A stretch of 64,000 nt of DNA from Stygiobacter electus. GTDB lineage: Bacteria > Bacteroidota > Ignavibacteria > Ignavibacteriales > Melioribacteraceae. The notes below the pieces were generated by a model. That model had not been told where the DNA came from. It did no database searches and saw nothing but the letters and a program-made list of their open reading frames with translations. Each line of letters opens with the position of its first letter. The stretch's first letter is position 1. This document shows positions 27,711 to 36,534 of the stretch, piece after piece. The DNA is taken from the NCBI GenBank assembly GCA_029210465.1, contig JARGDL010000002.1:62001-126000 (forward strand). Reading direction: 5' to 3'. Made by a program: the position numbers and the translations under genes.

Positions 27711-28909
27711 AAAGTTATGATGTTATAATTGTCGGAGCTGGAATTGTTGGTCTTGCAACGGGTGTAAAGACTCTTGAAAAAAATCCATCACTTAAAATAT
27801 TATTACTTGAAAAAGAAAATGACATCGCAAAACATCAAACTGGAAATAATAGCGGTGTTATTCATTCTGGTATATATTATAAACCAGGAAGTTTAAAAGC
27901 CCAAAATTGTACGCTTGGTTATAATATGCTTTTATCTTTTTGTGATGAACATAAAATAAAATATGATATTTGTGGAAAATTGATTTTAGCAACAAACGAA
28001 AATGAAATTCCAATTATGAATAATATTTACGAACGTGGAATTCAAAATGGCTTAAAAGATTTAAAGATTCTTAATTCTAAAGAGATAAATGAAATTGAAC
28101 CACATGCAAAAGGTATTGCTGCTGTTCATGTTCCACAAACAGGAATTATTGATTACACCGAAGTTTCAAAAAAATATTTATCTGTAATAAAAGAAAAAAA
28201 TGGTGAAATATTTTTTAACGAAAACGTAATTGATATTAAAATTGTAAATGGTACATCTACGGTCTATACAAAAAACAATAAGTATAATTCAAGAATTGTT
28301 GTTACATGTTCTGGATTGCAATCTGATAGACTTGCAAAATTAACTCACAAAAATTTGAGTTATAGATTAATCCCTTTTCGTGGTGAATATTATAAATTGA
28401 AAAAAGATTCACATCATTTAGTAAAGAATTTAATTTATCCAGTACCTGATCCTTCATTTCCATTTTTAGGAGTTCATTTTACAAGATTGATAAATAACGA
28501 AGTCGAATGTGGTCCAAATGCTGTTTTAGCTTTCAAACGTGAAGGATATTCTAAATTTAGTTTTTCACTGAAAGATTCAATAGATACTTTTACATGGAAA
28601 GGCTTTCACATAGTAATGAAAAAACATTGGAAGACTGGTTTAGGTGAGTTTTATCGCTCATACAATAAAAACGCTTTTGTTCAAGCATTAAAAAAATTAA
28701 TTCCTGATATTGAAAAAAGGAATTTAATTCAAGGTGGAGCCGGAGTTCGAGCTCAAGCATGTTTAAGCGATGGTTCATTAATTGATGATTTCCTGTTTAT
28801 TGAAGATGAAGGTGTAATTCATGTTTGCAATGCTCCATCACCAGCGGCAACTGCATCATTATCAATTGGTCAAACAATTTCTGAAAAAATTTTTTCTCAA
28901 TTAAATTGA
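27707..28909 (+). CDS. lhgO: L-2-hydroxyglutarate oxidase-like FAD oxidoreductase
   Basis: The 400-residue protein begins with a Rossmann loop VIIVGAGIVGLATGVKTL at about 5-22 and continues with the strongly conserved LhgO block HQTGNNSGVIHSGIYYKPGS near 45-64. The C-terminus has QGGAGVRAQ and NAPSPAATASLSIG, also typical of LhgO. LhgO oxidises L-2-hydroxyglutarate to 2-oxoglutarate and passes electrons to the quinone pool. ATG 27707 overlaps the preceding stop as ATGA, so the gene is coupled to glycosyltransferases. That context is unusual and raises the possibility of another 2-hydroxy-acid or sugar-acid substrate. Confidence 0.8.
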   Translation: MKSYDVIIVGAGIVGLATGVKTLEKNPSLKILLLEKENDIAKHQTGNNSGVIHSGIYYKPGSLKAQNCTLGYNMLLSFCDEHKIKYDICGKLILATNENEIPIMNNIYERGIQNGLKDLKILNSKEINEIEPHAKGIAAVHVPQTGIIDYTEVSKKYLSVIKEKNGEIFFNENVIDIKIVNGTSTVYTKNNKYNSRIVVTCSGLQSDRLAKLTHKNLSYRLIPFRGEYYKLKKDSHHLVKNLIYPVPDPSFPFLGVHFTRLINNEVECGPNAVLAFKREGYSKFSFSLKDSIDTFTWKGFHIVMKKHWKTGLGEFYRSYNKNAFVQALKKLIPDIEKRNLIQGGAGVRAQACLSDGSLIDDFLFIEDEGVIHVCNAPSPAATASLSIGQTISEKIFSQLN

Positions 28910-28915
28910 AAAATT

Positions 28916-30322
28916 ATGGATAAAAAAGTTGAAAAAATTTTAGTACTGCTTATTGATTTTATCACAATAAATTTAGCTTGGTTTATATATTTCTATTTAC
29001 GAGTTGAAACGGGCTGGTTTGAGTTAATTTCTCAGCCTGATTTCTTTTTGCCAATGATTGCAATTTATTTTTATTGGCTTATCATTTTTACTTTCGTTGG
29101 AATGTACAGAACTTGGTTTGCTTCCTCACGATTTGATGAAATTAATACTTTGTTCAAAGCATCATTTGTTGGAATTTTTATAATCTTTTTTCTGATACTC
29201 TATGATGATTATTCTCGCGGTGTTCAAAATGCAAATCGGTTTTACATTTTTTTCTATTGGGGAATATTTCTATTTGTTGTAGGCTTCGGTAGAATTCTTA
29301 TTAGAAGCATTCAAAGAAATTTATTAATCAAAGGAATCGGAAGAAGAAATGCATTGATTGTTGGATTTAATGATAAAGCAAAAGAAGTGTGCGATTCAAT
29401 ATTTAGATTTCGTGAACTTGGTTTGGATTTGGTTGGTTTTATTTCAATAAATGAAAATGATGTTAATAAAGAGTATAAAAATCTCAAAGTAGTTGATTAT
29501 GAAAAAAATCTTGAAAAAGTGATTGATGAAAATAATGTGAAAAATATTATTATCTCTTTAAATAGGAATGATGAAGATATAATAATGGGTGTTATTGAAA
29601 GATGCGGTGAAAGAGAAATTGAAATTAAAATGGTTCCGGATCTTTATGATATAATTAGTGGACAAGCTAAAATTTCTCAATTGTATAGTTTCCCATTAAT
29701 TGATGTTATGCCGGAACTTATGCCTGAATGGGAAAAAAAATTAAAGCGTTTGTTGGATATTATTCTTTCTTTTTTACTTTTAATTGTTACTGCACCAATT
29801 ACTTTGATAACAGCTATTTTAATCAAATTAGATTCACCTGGACCAGTTTTTTATCGTCAGGAAAGAATGGGCTTACATGGGAAAATATTTCGCATTGTAA
29901 AATTTAGAACAATGTATGTTGATGCAGAAAAAAATACTGGACCAGTTTGGTCAACAAAAGATGATCCACGTGTTACAAGAATTGGAAAATATGTTCGCAA
30001 ATTTAGACTTGATGAAATTCCTCAAGCTTATAATGTTCTGAAAGGTGATATGAGTTTTGTTGGTCCGCGTCCCGAAAGACCTTTCTTTGTTGAGAAACTT
30101 TCAAAGGAAATTCCTTTGTATAAAAGAAGATTAAAAGTTCGCCCCGGCATTACAGGCTGGGCACAAGTTAAACATAAATATGATGAATCAATTGAAGATG
30201 TAAAAGTTAAACTCCGTTATGATTTGTTTTACATTGAAAATATGAGCTTAAGAATGGATTTTAAAATAATTTTCAGAACTATTTTCGTTGTATTCTTTGG
30301 GAAAGGACATTTTGAAAAATGA
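28916..30322 (+). CDS. Undecaprenyl-phosphate sugar phosphotransferase (WbaP/WcaJ-like)
   Basis: This enzyme starts repeat-unit assembly by moving a sugar-1-phosphate to undecaprenyl phosphate. The 468-residue protein has four N-terminal membrane helices, a CoA-binding-like Rossmann segment (RRNALIVGFNDKAKE near 142-156) and a complete catalytic domain: KRLLDIILSF, GPVFYRQERMG, KFRTM at 329-333, LDEIPQ with the catalytic Asp-Glu at 366-367, MSFVGPRPERP and RPGITGWAQV. All catalytic motifs are intact. Its stop overlaps the next gene's start. Confidence 0.9.
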   Translation: MDKKVEKILVLLIDFITINLAWFIYFYLRVETGWFELISQPDFFLPMIAIYFYWLIIFTFVGMYRTWFASSRFDEINTLFKASFVGIFIIFFLILYDDYSRGVQNANRFYIFFYWGIFLFVVGFGRILIRSIQRNLLIKGIGRRNALIVGFNDKAKEVCDSIFRFRELGLDLVGFISINENDVNKEYKNLKVVDYEKNLEKVIDENNVKNIIISLNRNDEDIIMGVIERCGEREIEIKMVPDLYDIISGQAKISQLYSFPLIDVMPELMPEWEKKLKRLLDIILSFLLLIVTAPITLITAILIKLDSPGPVFYRQERMGLHGKIFRIVKFRTMYVDAEKNTGPVWSTKDDPRVTRIGKYVRKFRLDEIPQAYNVLKGDMSFVGPRPERPFFVEKLSKEIPLYKRRLKVRPGITGWAQVKHKYDESIEDVKVKLRYDLFYIENMSLRMDFKIIFRTIFVVFFGKGHFEK

Positions 30323-31035
30323 AAGCATTAGTCATAATTCCGACTTATAATGAAATTCATAATATAAAAGAACTCATCAGAGTAATTTTAGATTTGTATC
30401 CTGATATAAATATTCTTGTTGTGGATGATAATTCTCCTGATGGAACTGCAAATTATATTCAGGAATTATCAGAAAAAGATTCAAGAATATTTTTAATTAA
30501 ACGGAGTGGTAAACTTGGTCTTGGCACTGCTTACGTCGAAGGATTCAAATTTATGTTAAAAAATAATTATGATGTTGCTATTCAAATGGATGCTGATTTT
30601 TCTCATGACCCAAAAGAAATAAAAAATTTTTTAGAAAAAATTAAAGACTATGATTGGATAATTGGAAGTCGTTACATCAATGGAGTTCGGGTTATTAATT
30701 GGCCAATTAGAAGATTACTGCTTAGTTATTTTGCAAATTATTATTCAAGAATAATTACTGGTATGCCAATAAAAGATGGAACAGGTGGTTACAAATGTTT
30801 TAGTCGAAAAGTGTTGGAATCAATTAATCTGGATAATGTTCACTCAAATGGTTATTCATTTCAAATAGAAATGAATTTCAAAGCTTATAAAAAAGGATTT
30901 AAATATTTGGAATATCCAATTACATTTGTTGATAGGGTACAAGGCTCATCAAAGATGTCCAAAAAAATTGTTCGTGAAGCTGTTTTTTTGGTTTGGAAGT
31001 TAAGATGTAAAAGTATTTTTGGTTTATTAGATTAG
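30319..31035 (+). CDS. Polyprenyl-phosphate mannosyltransferase (DPM1-like, GT2)
   Basis: The 238-residue protein matches dolichol-phosphate mannose synthase-like GT2 enzymes: ALVIIPTYNEIHNIKELI at the N-terminus, VVDDNSPDGT at about 35-44, QMDADFSHDP (the metal-binding D-x-D) near 92-101, and SRYINGVRVINWPIRRLLLSYFAN. It has no C-terminal membrane domain, so it is the soluble bacterial form. It would make a polyprenyl-phosphate-linked sugar used by membrane glycosyltransferases. ATG overlaps the preceding stop as ATGA. Confidence 0.87.
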   Translation: MKALVIIPTYNEIHNIKELIRVILDLYPDINILVVDDNSPDGTANYIQELSEKDSRIFLIKRSGKLGLGTAYVEGFKFMLKNNYDVAIQMDADFSHDPKEIKNFLEKIKDYDWIIGSRYINGVRVINWPIRRLLLSYFANYYSRIITGMPIKDGTGGYKCFSRKVLESINLDNVHSNGYSFQIEMNFKAYKKGFKYLEYPITFVDRVQGSSKMSKKIVREAVFLVWKLRCKSIFGLLD

Positions 31036-31039
31036 AATT

Positions 31040-33028
31040 ATGATCGACCTTTCAATAATTATAGTAAATTATAACGTCAAAGAATTTGTGCTCAATCTTC
31101 TTGAATCTATTCTTAAAGCTAAAAATTCACTCTCGCTAGAAATTTTTGTAGTTGATAATAATTCATCCGATGGTAGTGTTGAAGCAATAGCAGAAAAATT
31201 TCCCAATGTAAAATTAATTCAGAATAAAAAAAATGTTGGATTTGGTTCAGCCAATAATCAAGCATTAAAAATTGCAACAGGAAAATATTTGCTGATGATA
31301 AATCCCGATACAATTGTGAAAGAAGATACACTCGTTAAAATGATAAAATTTTTTGAAGAAAATGAAAATTGTGGAATAGCTGGTTGTAAAGTTTTAAATG
31401 TCGATGGCTCACTTCAATTAGCATGTCGAAGAAGTTTTCCTGGACCATGGACCTCATTTACCAAAGTAATGGGCTTGAGTTCACTCTTTCCTAAAAGTAA
31501 AATTTTTGCAAAATATAATTTGACTTATCTTGATGAAAACAAAACTTATGAAGTTGATGCTGTAAGTGGTGCATTTATGATGATGAGAAAATCTGTTTAT
31601 GATAAAATTGGTGGTTTCGATGAACAATTTTTTATGTATGGTGAAGATTTAGATTTATGTTATCGTACTCAAAAAGCTTGTTATAAAGTTTTTTATTTTC
31701 ATGAAACAGAAATAATTCATTACAAGGGTGAAAGCACAAAAAGAAGCAGTGTTGATGAAACAAAATTATTTTATGATGCAATGCATCTTTTTGTTCGTAA
31801 ACATTTATCAACATCTTTTATTGTTGAACTGATTTTGCAATTGGCAATTCTTTTTAGAAAAATATTTGCCTTTGCAAATGTTTATAAAATTGTGATTTTA
31901 TCTTCTATAATTGATTTTATCCTTTTTTCACTTGCAATAATTTTAGCTGAAAAATTTTATTTATTACCACGCACACATGGGTTTCCTTACTATGCTTTAC
32001 CGTGGGTTTATTTTGTGCCTTCATTACTTCAAGTGTTGATTTCTTTTTTAGTTGGTGCTTATAAAAAAAATTCTTTGCTAATTTTTAGAACTGTTTTGTC
32101 GCTGATTGTTGGACTATTATTCCTTTCTTCAATAACTTTTTTCTTTAAGCAATATGCTTTCAGTCGGGCTGTCGTATTGATTGTTTTTCTTGTTTCATTA
32201 ATTTCATTTTCTTTCTATAGAATATTTTTGAAAGTAGTCTTTAAAATTGGTTTAGATGTTGATACAAAAAAATCTAAAACATTAATTGTCGGGACTAAAA
32301 AAAATTCAGAAGAGATTGCAAATAAATTAAAATCAAATGTTCATAAACTTTTTGATATTGTAGGATTCATTGGATTAGAACAGAGAAATATTGGAGATAA
32401 AGTTGGTGATTATAAAATACTTGGATCAACAGAAAACCTAATGAAAATAATTATTGATAACAAAATAGAAAAAGTAATATTTGTATCGGAAGAATTATCA
32501 TTCAATCAAATGTTTTCTGTTGTTTCAGAATGTCAGGGAACAAACGTAGAATTTTTAGTTGCTGGCAAAGAAATGGACTACCTTGTAGGTAAATCATCTA
32601 TAACTATGCTCGATGATATTCCATTGTTAAAAGTGCAATATAATGTTTCAATGTTAAGTAATAGAATTATTAAAAGAATATTTGATCTAACTTTTAGTAT
32701 TCTATTTTTGATTTTGCTTTATCCATTTATATATTTGTTTTATAAAATAAGCTATCGAAAGAGTAGCTTTATAAATTTTATATTAAAAATTCCAAGTGTG
32801 TGTGTTGGTAAATTAAGTTTAGTTGGTCCATATAATTCATCATTCTATGATAATCTTTACGTTGGCAAAATTGGATTAACTGGTTTTTGGTTTACAGAAA
32901 GTATTGATCTAAATGATGATGATGAATTAAAAAAACTTGATATTTACTATGCAAAAAATCAAAGTGTGTGGCTTGATATAGAAATTTTAGGAAAGTCATT
33001 TTCAAAAATGTTTTTTAAGACGGAGTAA
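31040..33028 (+). CDS. Fusion: GT2 glycosyltransferase plus degenerate initiating sugar-transferase domain
   Basis: The 662-residue protein starts with a GT2 rhamnosyltransferase-like domain (LSIIIVNYNVKEFVLNLLESI, VVDNNSSDGS, MINPDTIV, FFMYGEDLDLCYRTQK; about 1-260). Four or so membrane helices follow (about 275-395), then a CoA-binding-like Rossmann segment (KTLIVGTKKNSEEIANKL near 414). The tail resembles a WbaP-type transferase (KRIFDLTFSILFLILLYPF, GKLSLVGPYN, GKIGLTGFWF), but KFRTM and the catalytic LDELPQ-type Asp-Glu motif are missing. The GT2 half looks active; the tail looks catalytically dead and may be a scaffold. Confidence 0.82.
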   Translation: MIDLSIIIVNYNVKEFVLNLLESILKAKNSLSLEIFVVDNNSSDGSVEAIAEKFPNVKLIQNKKNVGFGSANNQALKIATGKYLLMINPDTIVKEDTLVKMIKFFEENENCGIAGCKVLNVDGSLQLACRRSFPGPWTSFTKVMGLSSLFPKSKIFAKYNLTYLDENKTYEVDAVSGAFMMMRKSVYDKIGGFDEQFFMYGEDLDLCYRTQKACYKVFYFHETEIIHYKGESTKRSSVDETKLFYDAMHLFVRKHLSTSFIVELILQLAILFRKIFAFANVYKIVILSSIIDFILFSLAIILAEKFYLLPRTHGFPYYALPWVYFVPSLLQVLISFLVGAYKKNSLLIFRTVLSLIVGLLFLSSITFFFKQYAFSRAVVLIVFLVSLISFSFYRIFLKVVFKIGLDVDTKKSKTLIVGTKKNSEEIANKLKSNVHKLFDIVGFIGLEQRNIGDKVGDYKILGSTENLMKIIIDNKIEKVIFVSEELSFNQMFSVVSECQGTNVEFLVAGKEMDYLVGKSSITMLDDIPLLKVQYNVSMLSNRIIKRIFDLTFSILFLILLYPFIYLFYKISYRKSSFINFILKIPSVCVGKLSLVGPYNSSFYDNLYVGKIGLTGFWFTESIDLNDDDELKKLDIYYAKNQSVWLDIEILGKSFSKMFFKTE

Positions 33029-33031
33029 AAA

Positions 33032-33982
33032 ATGGCAAAAAACGTTCTCGATTTCGAAAAACCGATTATCGAACTCGAAAACAAAATAGAAGAAATGAGA
33101 AAGCATGAAACTATGCTCGACATTTCAAAAGAAATTAAAACTCTTGAAGATAAAGTCCTTCAATTAAAAGAATCAATCTATAATAATCTCACAAGATGGC
33201 AGCGAGTTCAACTTGCTCGTCATCCCGAAAGACCTTATACGCTCGATTACATTTACATGATGACAACGGATTTCATCGAACTTCATGGAGATAGAAATTA
33301 TAAAGATGATCATGCAATTGTTAGTGGTTTTGCAAAACTTGATAATCAAAAAGTTATGATAATTGGTCATCAAAAAGGAAGAGATACAAAAACTAATTTG
33401 TATAGAAATTTTGGAATGCCAAATCCAGAAGGTTATCGAAAAGCTTTGCGTATGATGAAACTTGCAGAAAAATTTAATGTGCCAGTTATAACAATGCTTG
33501 ACACGCCGGGAGCTTATCCTGGATTGGAAGCTGAACAACGCGGACAGGCAGAAGCTATTGCTCGTAATCTTCTTGAAATGAGTAGATTGAAAGTTCCAAT
33601 CATTGTAGTAATTATTGGAGAAGGTGCAAGCGGTGGTGCTTTGGGCATTGGTGTTGGCGATAGAATTTTAATGTTACAAAACACTTGGTATTCTGTTATT
33701 AGTCCTGAATCCTGCTCTTCAATTTTGTGGAGAAGTTGGGAATATAAAGAACAAGCTGCAGAAGCTTTGAAACTTACTGCCGAAGATTTACTTGAACAAA
33801 AAATAATTGATAGAATTATTCCTGAACCACTTGGCGGAGCTCATAAAGATCATCAGCAAATGGCTAATACATTAAAATCAGTTTTGTTGGAAGAACTAAA
33901 TAACTTATTAAAAATTAAACCAGAAAAATTAATTTCTTCTCGTCTTGAAAAATTTGGCAAGATGGGTGTTTTTGAAGAATAG
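33032..33982 (+). CDS. accA: Acetyl-CoA carboxylase carboxyltransferase subunit alpha
   Basis: AccA with AccD transfers the carboxyl group from biotin to acetyl-CoA, the committed step of fatty acid synthesis. The 316 residues match the family length. Recognisable blocks are [67 protein letters not shown] and [16 protein letters not shown]. The gene follows the fusion glycosyltransferase by 3 bases and is thus embedded near the end of the polysaccharide run. No accD is in the window. Confidence 0.96.
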   Translation: MAKNVLDFEKPIIELENKIEEMRKHETMLDISKEIKTLEDKVLQLKESIYNNLTRWQRVQLARHPERPYTLDYIYMMTTDFIELHGDRNYKDDHAIVSGFAKLDNQKVMIIGHQKGRDTKTNLYRNFGMPNPEGYRKALRMMKLAEKFNVPVITMLDTPGAYPGLEAEQRGQAEAIARNLLEMSRLKVPIIVVIIGEGASGGALGIGVGDRILMLQNTWYSVISPESCSSILWRSWEYKEQAAEALKLTAEDLLEQKIIDRIIPEPLGGAHKDHQQMANTLKSVLLEELNNLLKIKPEKLISSRLEKFGKMGVFEE

Positions 33983-33987
33983 ATTTT

Positions 33988-34401
33988 ATGATTACTTACA
34001 CTACTGAAATTCGTGTTCGCTACGCTGATACTGATAAAATGCAATTTGTTTATAATGGAAAATATCTTGAATATTTTGAAGTTGGCAGGACAGAACTATT
34101 CAGATCAATCGGTTTTCCTTATCGCATGATTGAAAATGAAGGTTATCAATTACCTTTAATTGAAGCTGGGTTGAAATATATTTCCCCAGCTACTTATGAT
34201 GACTTATTATTAATTACTGCAACAGTGAATGAACATTATACAGCAAAACCAAAAGTTGAATATCAAATTGTAAATAAAGAAACAGGAAATTTGATAGTGG
34301 AAGGTTTTACAACTCACGTTTTTATAAAAGTAGATACAAAAAAAGCAGTTCGTCCACCTAAAATATATATTGATGCTTTAGCTAAATATTTTCAAAAGTA
34401 A
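33988..34401 (+). CDS. Acyl-CoA thioesterase, YbgC/4HBT hotdog family
   Basis: The 137-residue protein has the 4HBT/YbgC hotdog signature: VRYADTDKMQFVYNGKYLEYFEVGRTELFR, with the catalytic-type aspartate in the ADTD segment at about 14-17, and the strand pattern TTHVFIKVDTKKAVRPP near the end. Members hydrolyse short or medium acyl-CoA or acyl-ACP. It lies 5 bases after accA, which fits a lipid-metabolism pairing; the natural substrate cannot be read from sequence. Confidence 0.87.
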   Translation: MITYTTEIRVRYADTDKMQFVYNGKYLEYFEVGRTELFRSIGFPYRMIENEGYQLPLIEAGLKYISPATYDDLLLITATVNEHYTAKPKVEYQIVNKETGNLIVEGFTTHVFIKVDTKKAVRPPKIYIDALAKYFQK

Positions 34402-34416
34402 ATCCTAATTTTTCTA

Positions 34417-35886
34417 ATGCGGCAAAAATTAAAAGAACTTACTAAAGACACTGCTATTTATGGCATCAGCACAATGTTGGGTAGATTTATAGGTTTTCTA
34501 CTTGTCCCATTTTATACAAATGTATTAAGTACTTCGGAATTTGGAATTCAATCAAATATTTATGCATATATAGCTTTTATAAATGTAATATTTATCTACG
34601 GAATTGATGCCGCTTATATGAAATATGCATCATTAGCAGAAAATTCTGAACATAAAAAAGTCTTTTCAACTTCATATTCATTTTTAGTTTTTACAACAAT
34701 TATTTTCTCACTTATACTTTTCATATTCAGAAATCAAATTTCTGCAATAATGGAAATTCCTGAACAATATCTTAAAATTTATTATTACTTAATTTTAATT
34801 ATAGCTTTTGATGCAATTGCAATTGTTCCTTTTTCAAAATTAAGACTTGAAAGAAAAGCAATTAAATATGCTGTAATAAAATTATTAAACATTTTAATTA
34901 ATCTTTCACTTAATTTAATTCTTATCTTAAAATATAAACTTGGCATAGAAGCAATTTTTATTTCAAATCTTGTTGCTACTTTATTTTCTTTTTTAGCATT
35001 ACAATCCGAAGTATTAAAAAACTTTTCATTTTCTTTTGATAAAGAACTTTTAAAGAAAATATTAAAATTTGGGATTCCATATTTACCAGCAGCTTTGGCG
35101 GCAACTATTGTAAATGTAGTTGATAGACCTGTTGTCCTTGCATTAACAAATGAATCAACACTTGGTATTTATCAAGCGAATTATAAACTCGGTGTTTTTA
35201 TGATGCTCTTTGTTTCGATGTTTCAATTTGCTTGGCAGCCATTTTTTCTTAATAATGCAAAAGAGAAAAATGCAAAAGAAATTTTCTCTAAAGTTTTTAC
35301 TTTGTTTCTTTTGGCTTCTTCAATAATTTGGATTGTACTTACTTTGTTTGTAGATGATTTTGCAAGAATTGAGTTTTATAAAAATAAATCTATTATCGGC
35401 AAAGAATTTTTAAGCGGACTTCCAATTGTTCCTTTAGTTCTTCTTGGTTATCTCTTCAATGGTGTTTACTATGTTTTTCAAGCAGGAATTTATATTGAAG
35501 AAAAAACCAAATACTTTCCAATTGTAACTTTTGCTGGAGCCATAGTAAATGTTATTGTAAATATTTTGTTAATACCAATATTTGGAATAATGGGTGCAGC
35601 ATTTGCAACATTTGCCGCCTATTTTGTAATGGCTGTTTCATTATATTTTTTCTCACAAAAATTTTATCCCATAAATTATGAGTTCAAGAAAGTAGGAATA
35701 ATTTTAACATTAGTTTTTACTTCATGTGCTGCTTATTATTATATCTATTTTAATTTTGGCATAAACATACTATTTAAAATAATTATGCTGATTATATTCT
35801 TTTCTACACTTTATTTTTCAAAAGTAGTTGATAAAAATGAAATTGTTTCATTTATAAGATTATTCATTAAGAAAAATAAACCTTAA
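34417..35886 (+). CDS. Wzx-like polysaccharide flippase (third of three)
   Basis: The 489-residue membrane protein begins LKELTKDTAIYGISTMLGRFIGFLLVPFYTNVLSTSEFG, the typical opening of the MviN/Wzx-like polysaccharide biosynthesis family, and has about 14 hydrophobic helices with a basic C-terminus. It is less like the other two flippases in its opening. It lies 15 bases after the thioesterase and ends the polysaccharide region; the 72 bases that follow hold a promoter-like element for the next gene. Confidence 0.85.
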   Translation: MRQKLKELTKDTAIYGISTMLGRFIGFLLVPFYTNVLSTSEFGIQSNIYAYIAFINVIFIYGIDAAYMKYASLAENSEHKKVFSTSYSFLVFTTIIFSLILFIFRNQISAIMEIPEQYLKIYYYLILIIAFDAIAIVPFSKLRLERKAIKYAVIKLLNILINLSLNLILILKYKLGIEAIFISNLVATLFSFLALQSEVLKNFSFSFDKELLKKILKFGIPYLPAALAATIVNVVDRPVVLALTNESTLGIYQANYKLGVFMMLFVSMFQFAWQPFFLNNAKEKNAKEIFSKVFTLFLLASSIIWIVLTLFVDDFARIEFYKNKSIIGKEFLSGLPIVPLVLLGYLFNGVYYVFQAGIYIEEKTKYFPIVTFAGAIVNVIVNILLIPIFGIMGAAFATFAAYFVMAVSLYFFSQKFYPINYEFKKVGIILTLVFTSCAAYYYIYFNFGINILFKIIMLIIFFSTLYFSKVVDKNEIVSFIRLFIKKNKP

Positions 35887-35905
35887 AGATTCTTTAAAGT
35901 CAATA

Positions 35906-35935
35906 TTTCAAAAAAGTATTTTGTTGTTATTTTTG
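35906..35935 (+). promoter_or_regulatory. Candidate Bacteroidota-type promoter of dut
   Basis: TATTTTTG at 35928-35935 fits the -7 pattern TAnnTTTG exactly. TTTC at 35906-35909 is a 3-of-4 match to TTTG with an 18-base spacer (19 is the norm). The AT-rich background makes a chance match possible. The position, 24 bases before the dut ATG and after the last flippase, is suitable. Confidence 0.35.
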
Positions 35936-35958
35936 CTTAAACACTACGGAAAAAATTA

Positions 35959-36414
35959 ATGGAAAAAATTCATATAAAAATTCAACGAATTGATGAAATG
36001 TTTATTGATATTCCATTGCCGGAATACGCAACAGAAGGAAGCAGTGGTTTAGATATTCGTGCCGCAGTTGAAAACGAAGTTATAATTCCAAAAGGAAAAG
36101 TTTCTTTAATTCCAACAAATTTAATGGTGGAAATTCCATTCGGATATGAAATTCAAATTAGGCCAAGAAGTGGTTTAGCTGCTAAAAATGGAATTGGCGT
36201 TTTAAATTCACCAGGAACAATAGATTCTGATTATCGCGGCGAAATTAAAATTATACTTTTTAATTTTGGTGAAAATGATTTTGTAATTAAAAGAGGAGAT
36301 CGAATTGCTCAAATGGTAATTTCAAAAGTCTATAAAGCAGAATTAGTTGAATCATCAAAACTTCAAAATAGTAATCGTGGTTCTGGTGGTTTTGGGCACA
36401 CGGGATTAAAATAA
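35959..36414 (+). CDS. dut: Deoxyuridine 5'-triphosphate nucleotidohydrolase (dUTPase)
   Basis: Dut hydrolyses dUTP to dUMP, keeping uracil out of DNA and feeding dTMP synthesis. The 151 residues contain the five trimeric dUTPase motifs in order: SSGLDIRA near 28-35, RPRSGLAAKNGI near 72-83, GTIDSDYRGEI near 91-101, RGDRIAQMVI near 117-126 and NRGSGGFGHTG at the C-terminus. It begins a DNA-replication pair with dnaE, separated from it by a repeat-rich patch. Confidence 0.95.
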   Translation: MEKIHIKIQRIDEMFIDIPLPEYATEGSSGLDIRAAVENEVIIPKGKVSLIPTNLMVEIPFGYEIQIRPRSGLAAKNGIGVLNSPGTIDSDYRGEIKIILFNFGENDFVIKRGDRIAQMVISKVYKAELVESSKLQNSNRGSGGFGHTGLK

Positions 36415-36520
36415 TTGCTAATTGCTAATTGCTAATTGCCAATTATGAATTTCAATTCTCAACAAGCAATTATAAATTTTAATACTCAATTAGCAATTAT
36501 AAATTATCAATTATAAATTT
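36413..36520 (+). repeat. Intergenic heptamer tandem repeat with inverted partner
   Basis: The stretch starts within the dut stop with four tandem 7-base units (AATTGCT three times, then AATTGCC, 36413-36440). Later, CAATTAGCAATT at 36487-36498 is the exact reverse complement of AATTGCTAATTG at 36413-36424, and of the same 12-mer starting one and two units later. CAATTATAAAT occurs three times (36467, 36494, 36508). The RNA could fold into alternative long hairpins between dut and dnaE. Confidence 0.8.
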
Positions 36521-36534
36521 TACATTATTTAAAA

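Noticed and set aside
13496..35886. Mobile element or phage origin of the polysaccharide locus
   Set aside because: No transposase, integrase, terminal repeats or tRNA target was seen, and base composition looks similar to neighbours.
36413..36520. CRISPR array
   Set aside because: Units are only seven bases, contiguous and without unique spacers; no cas gene is near.
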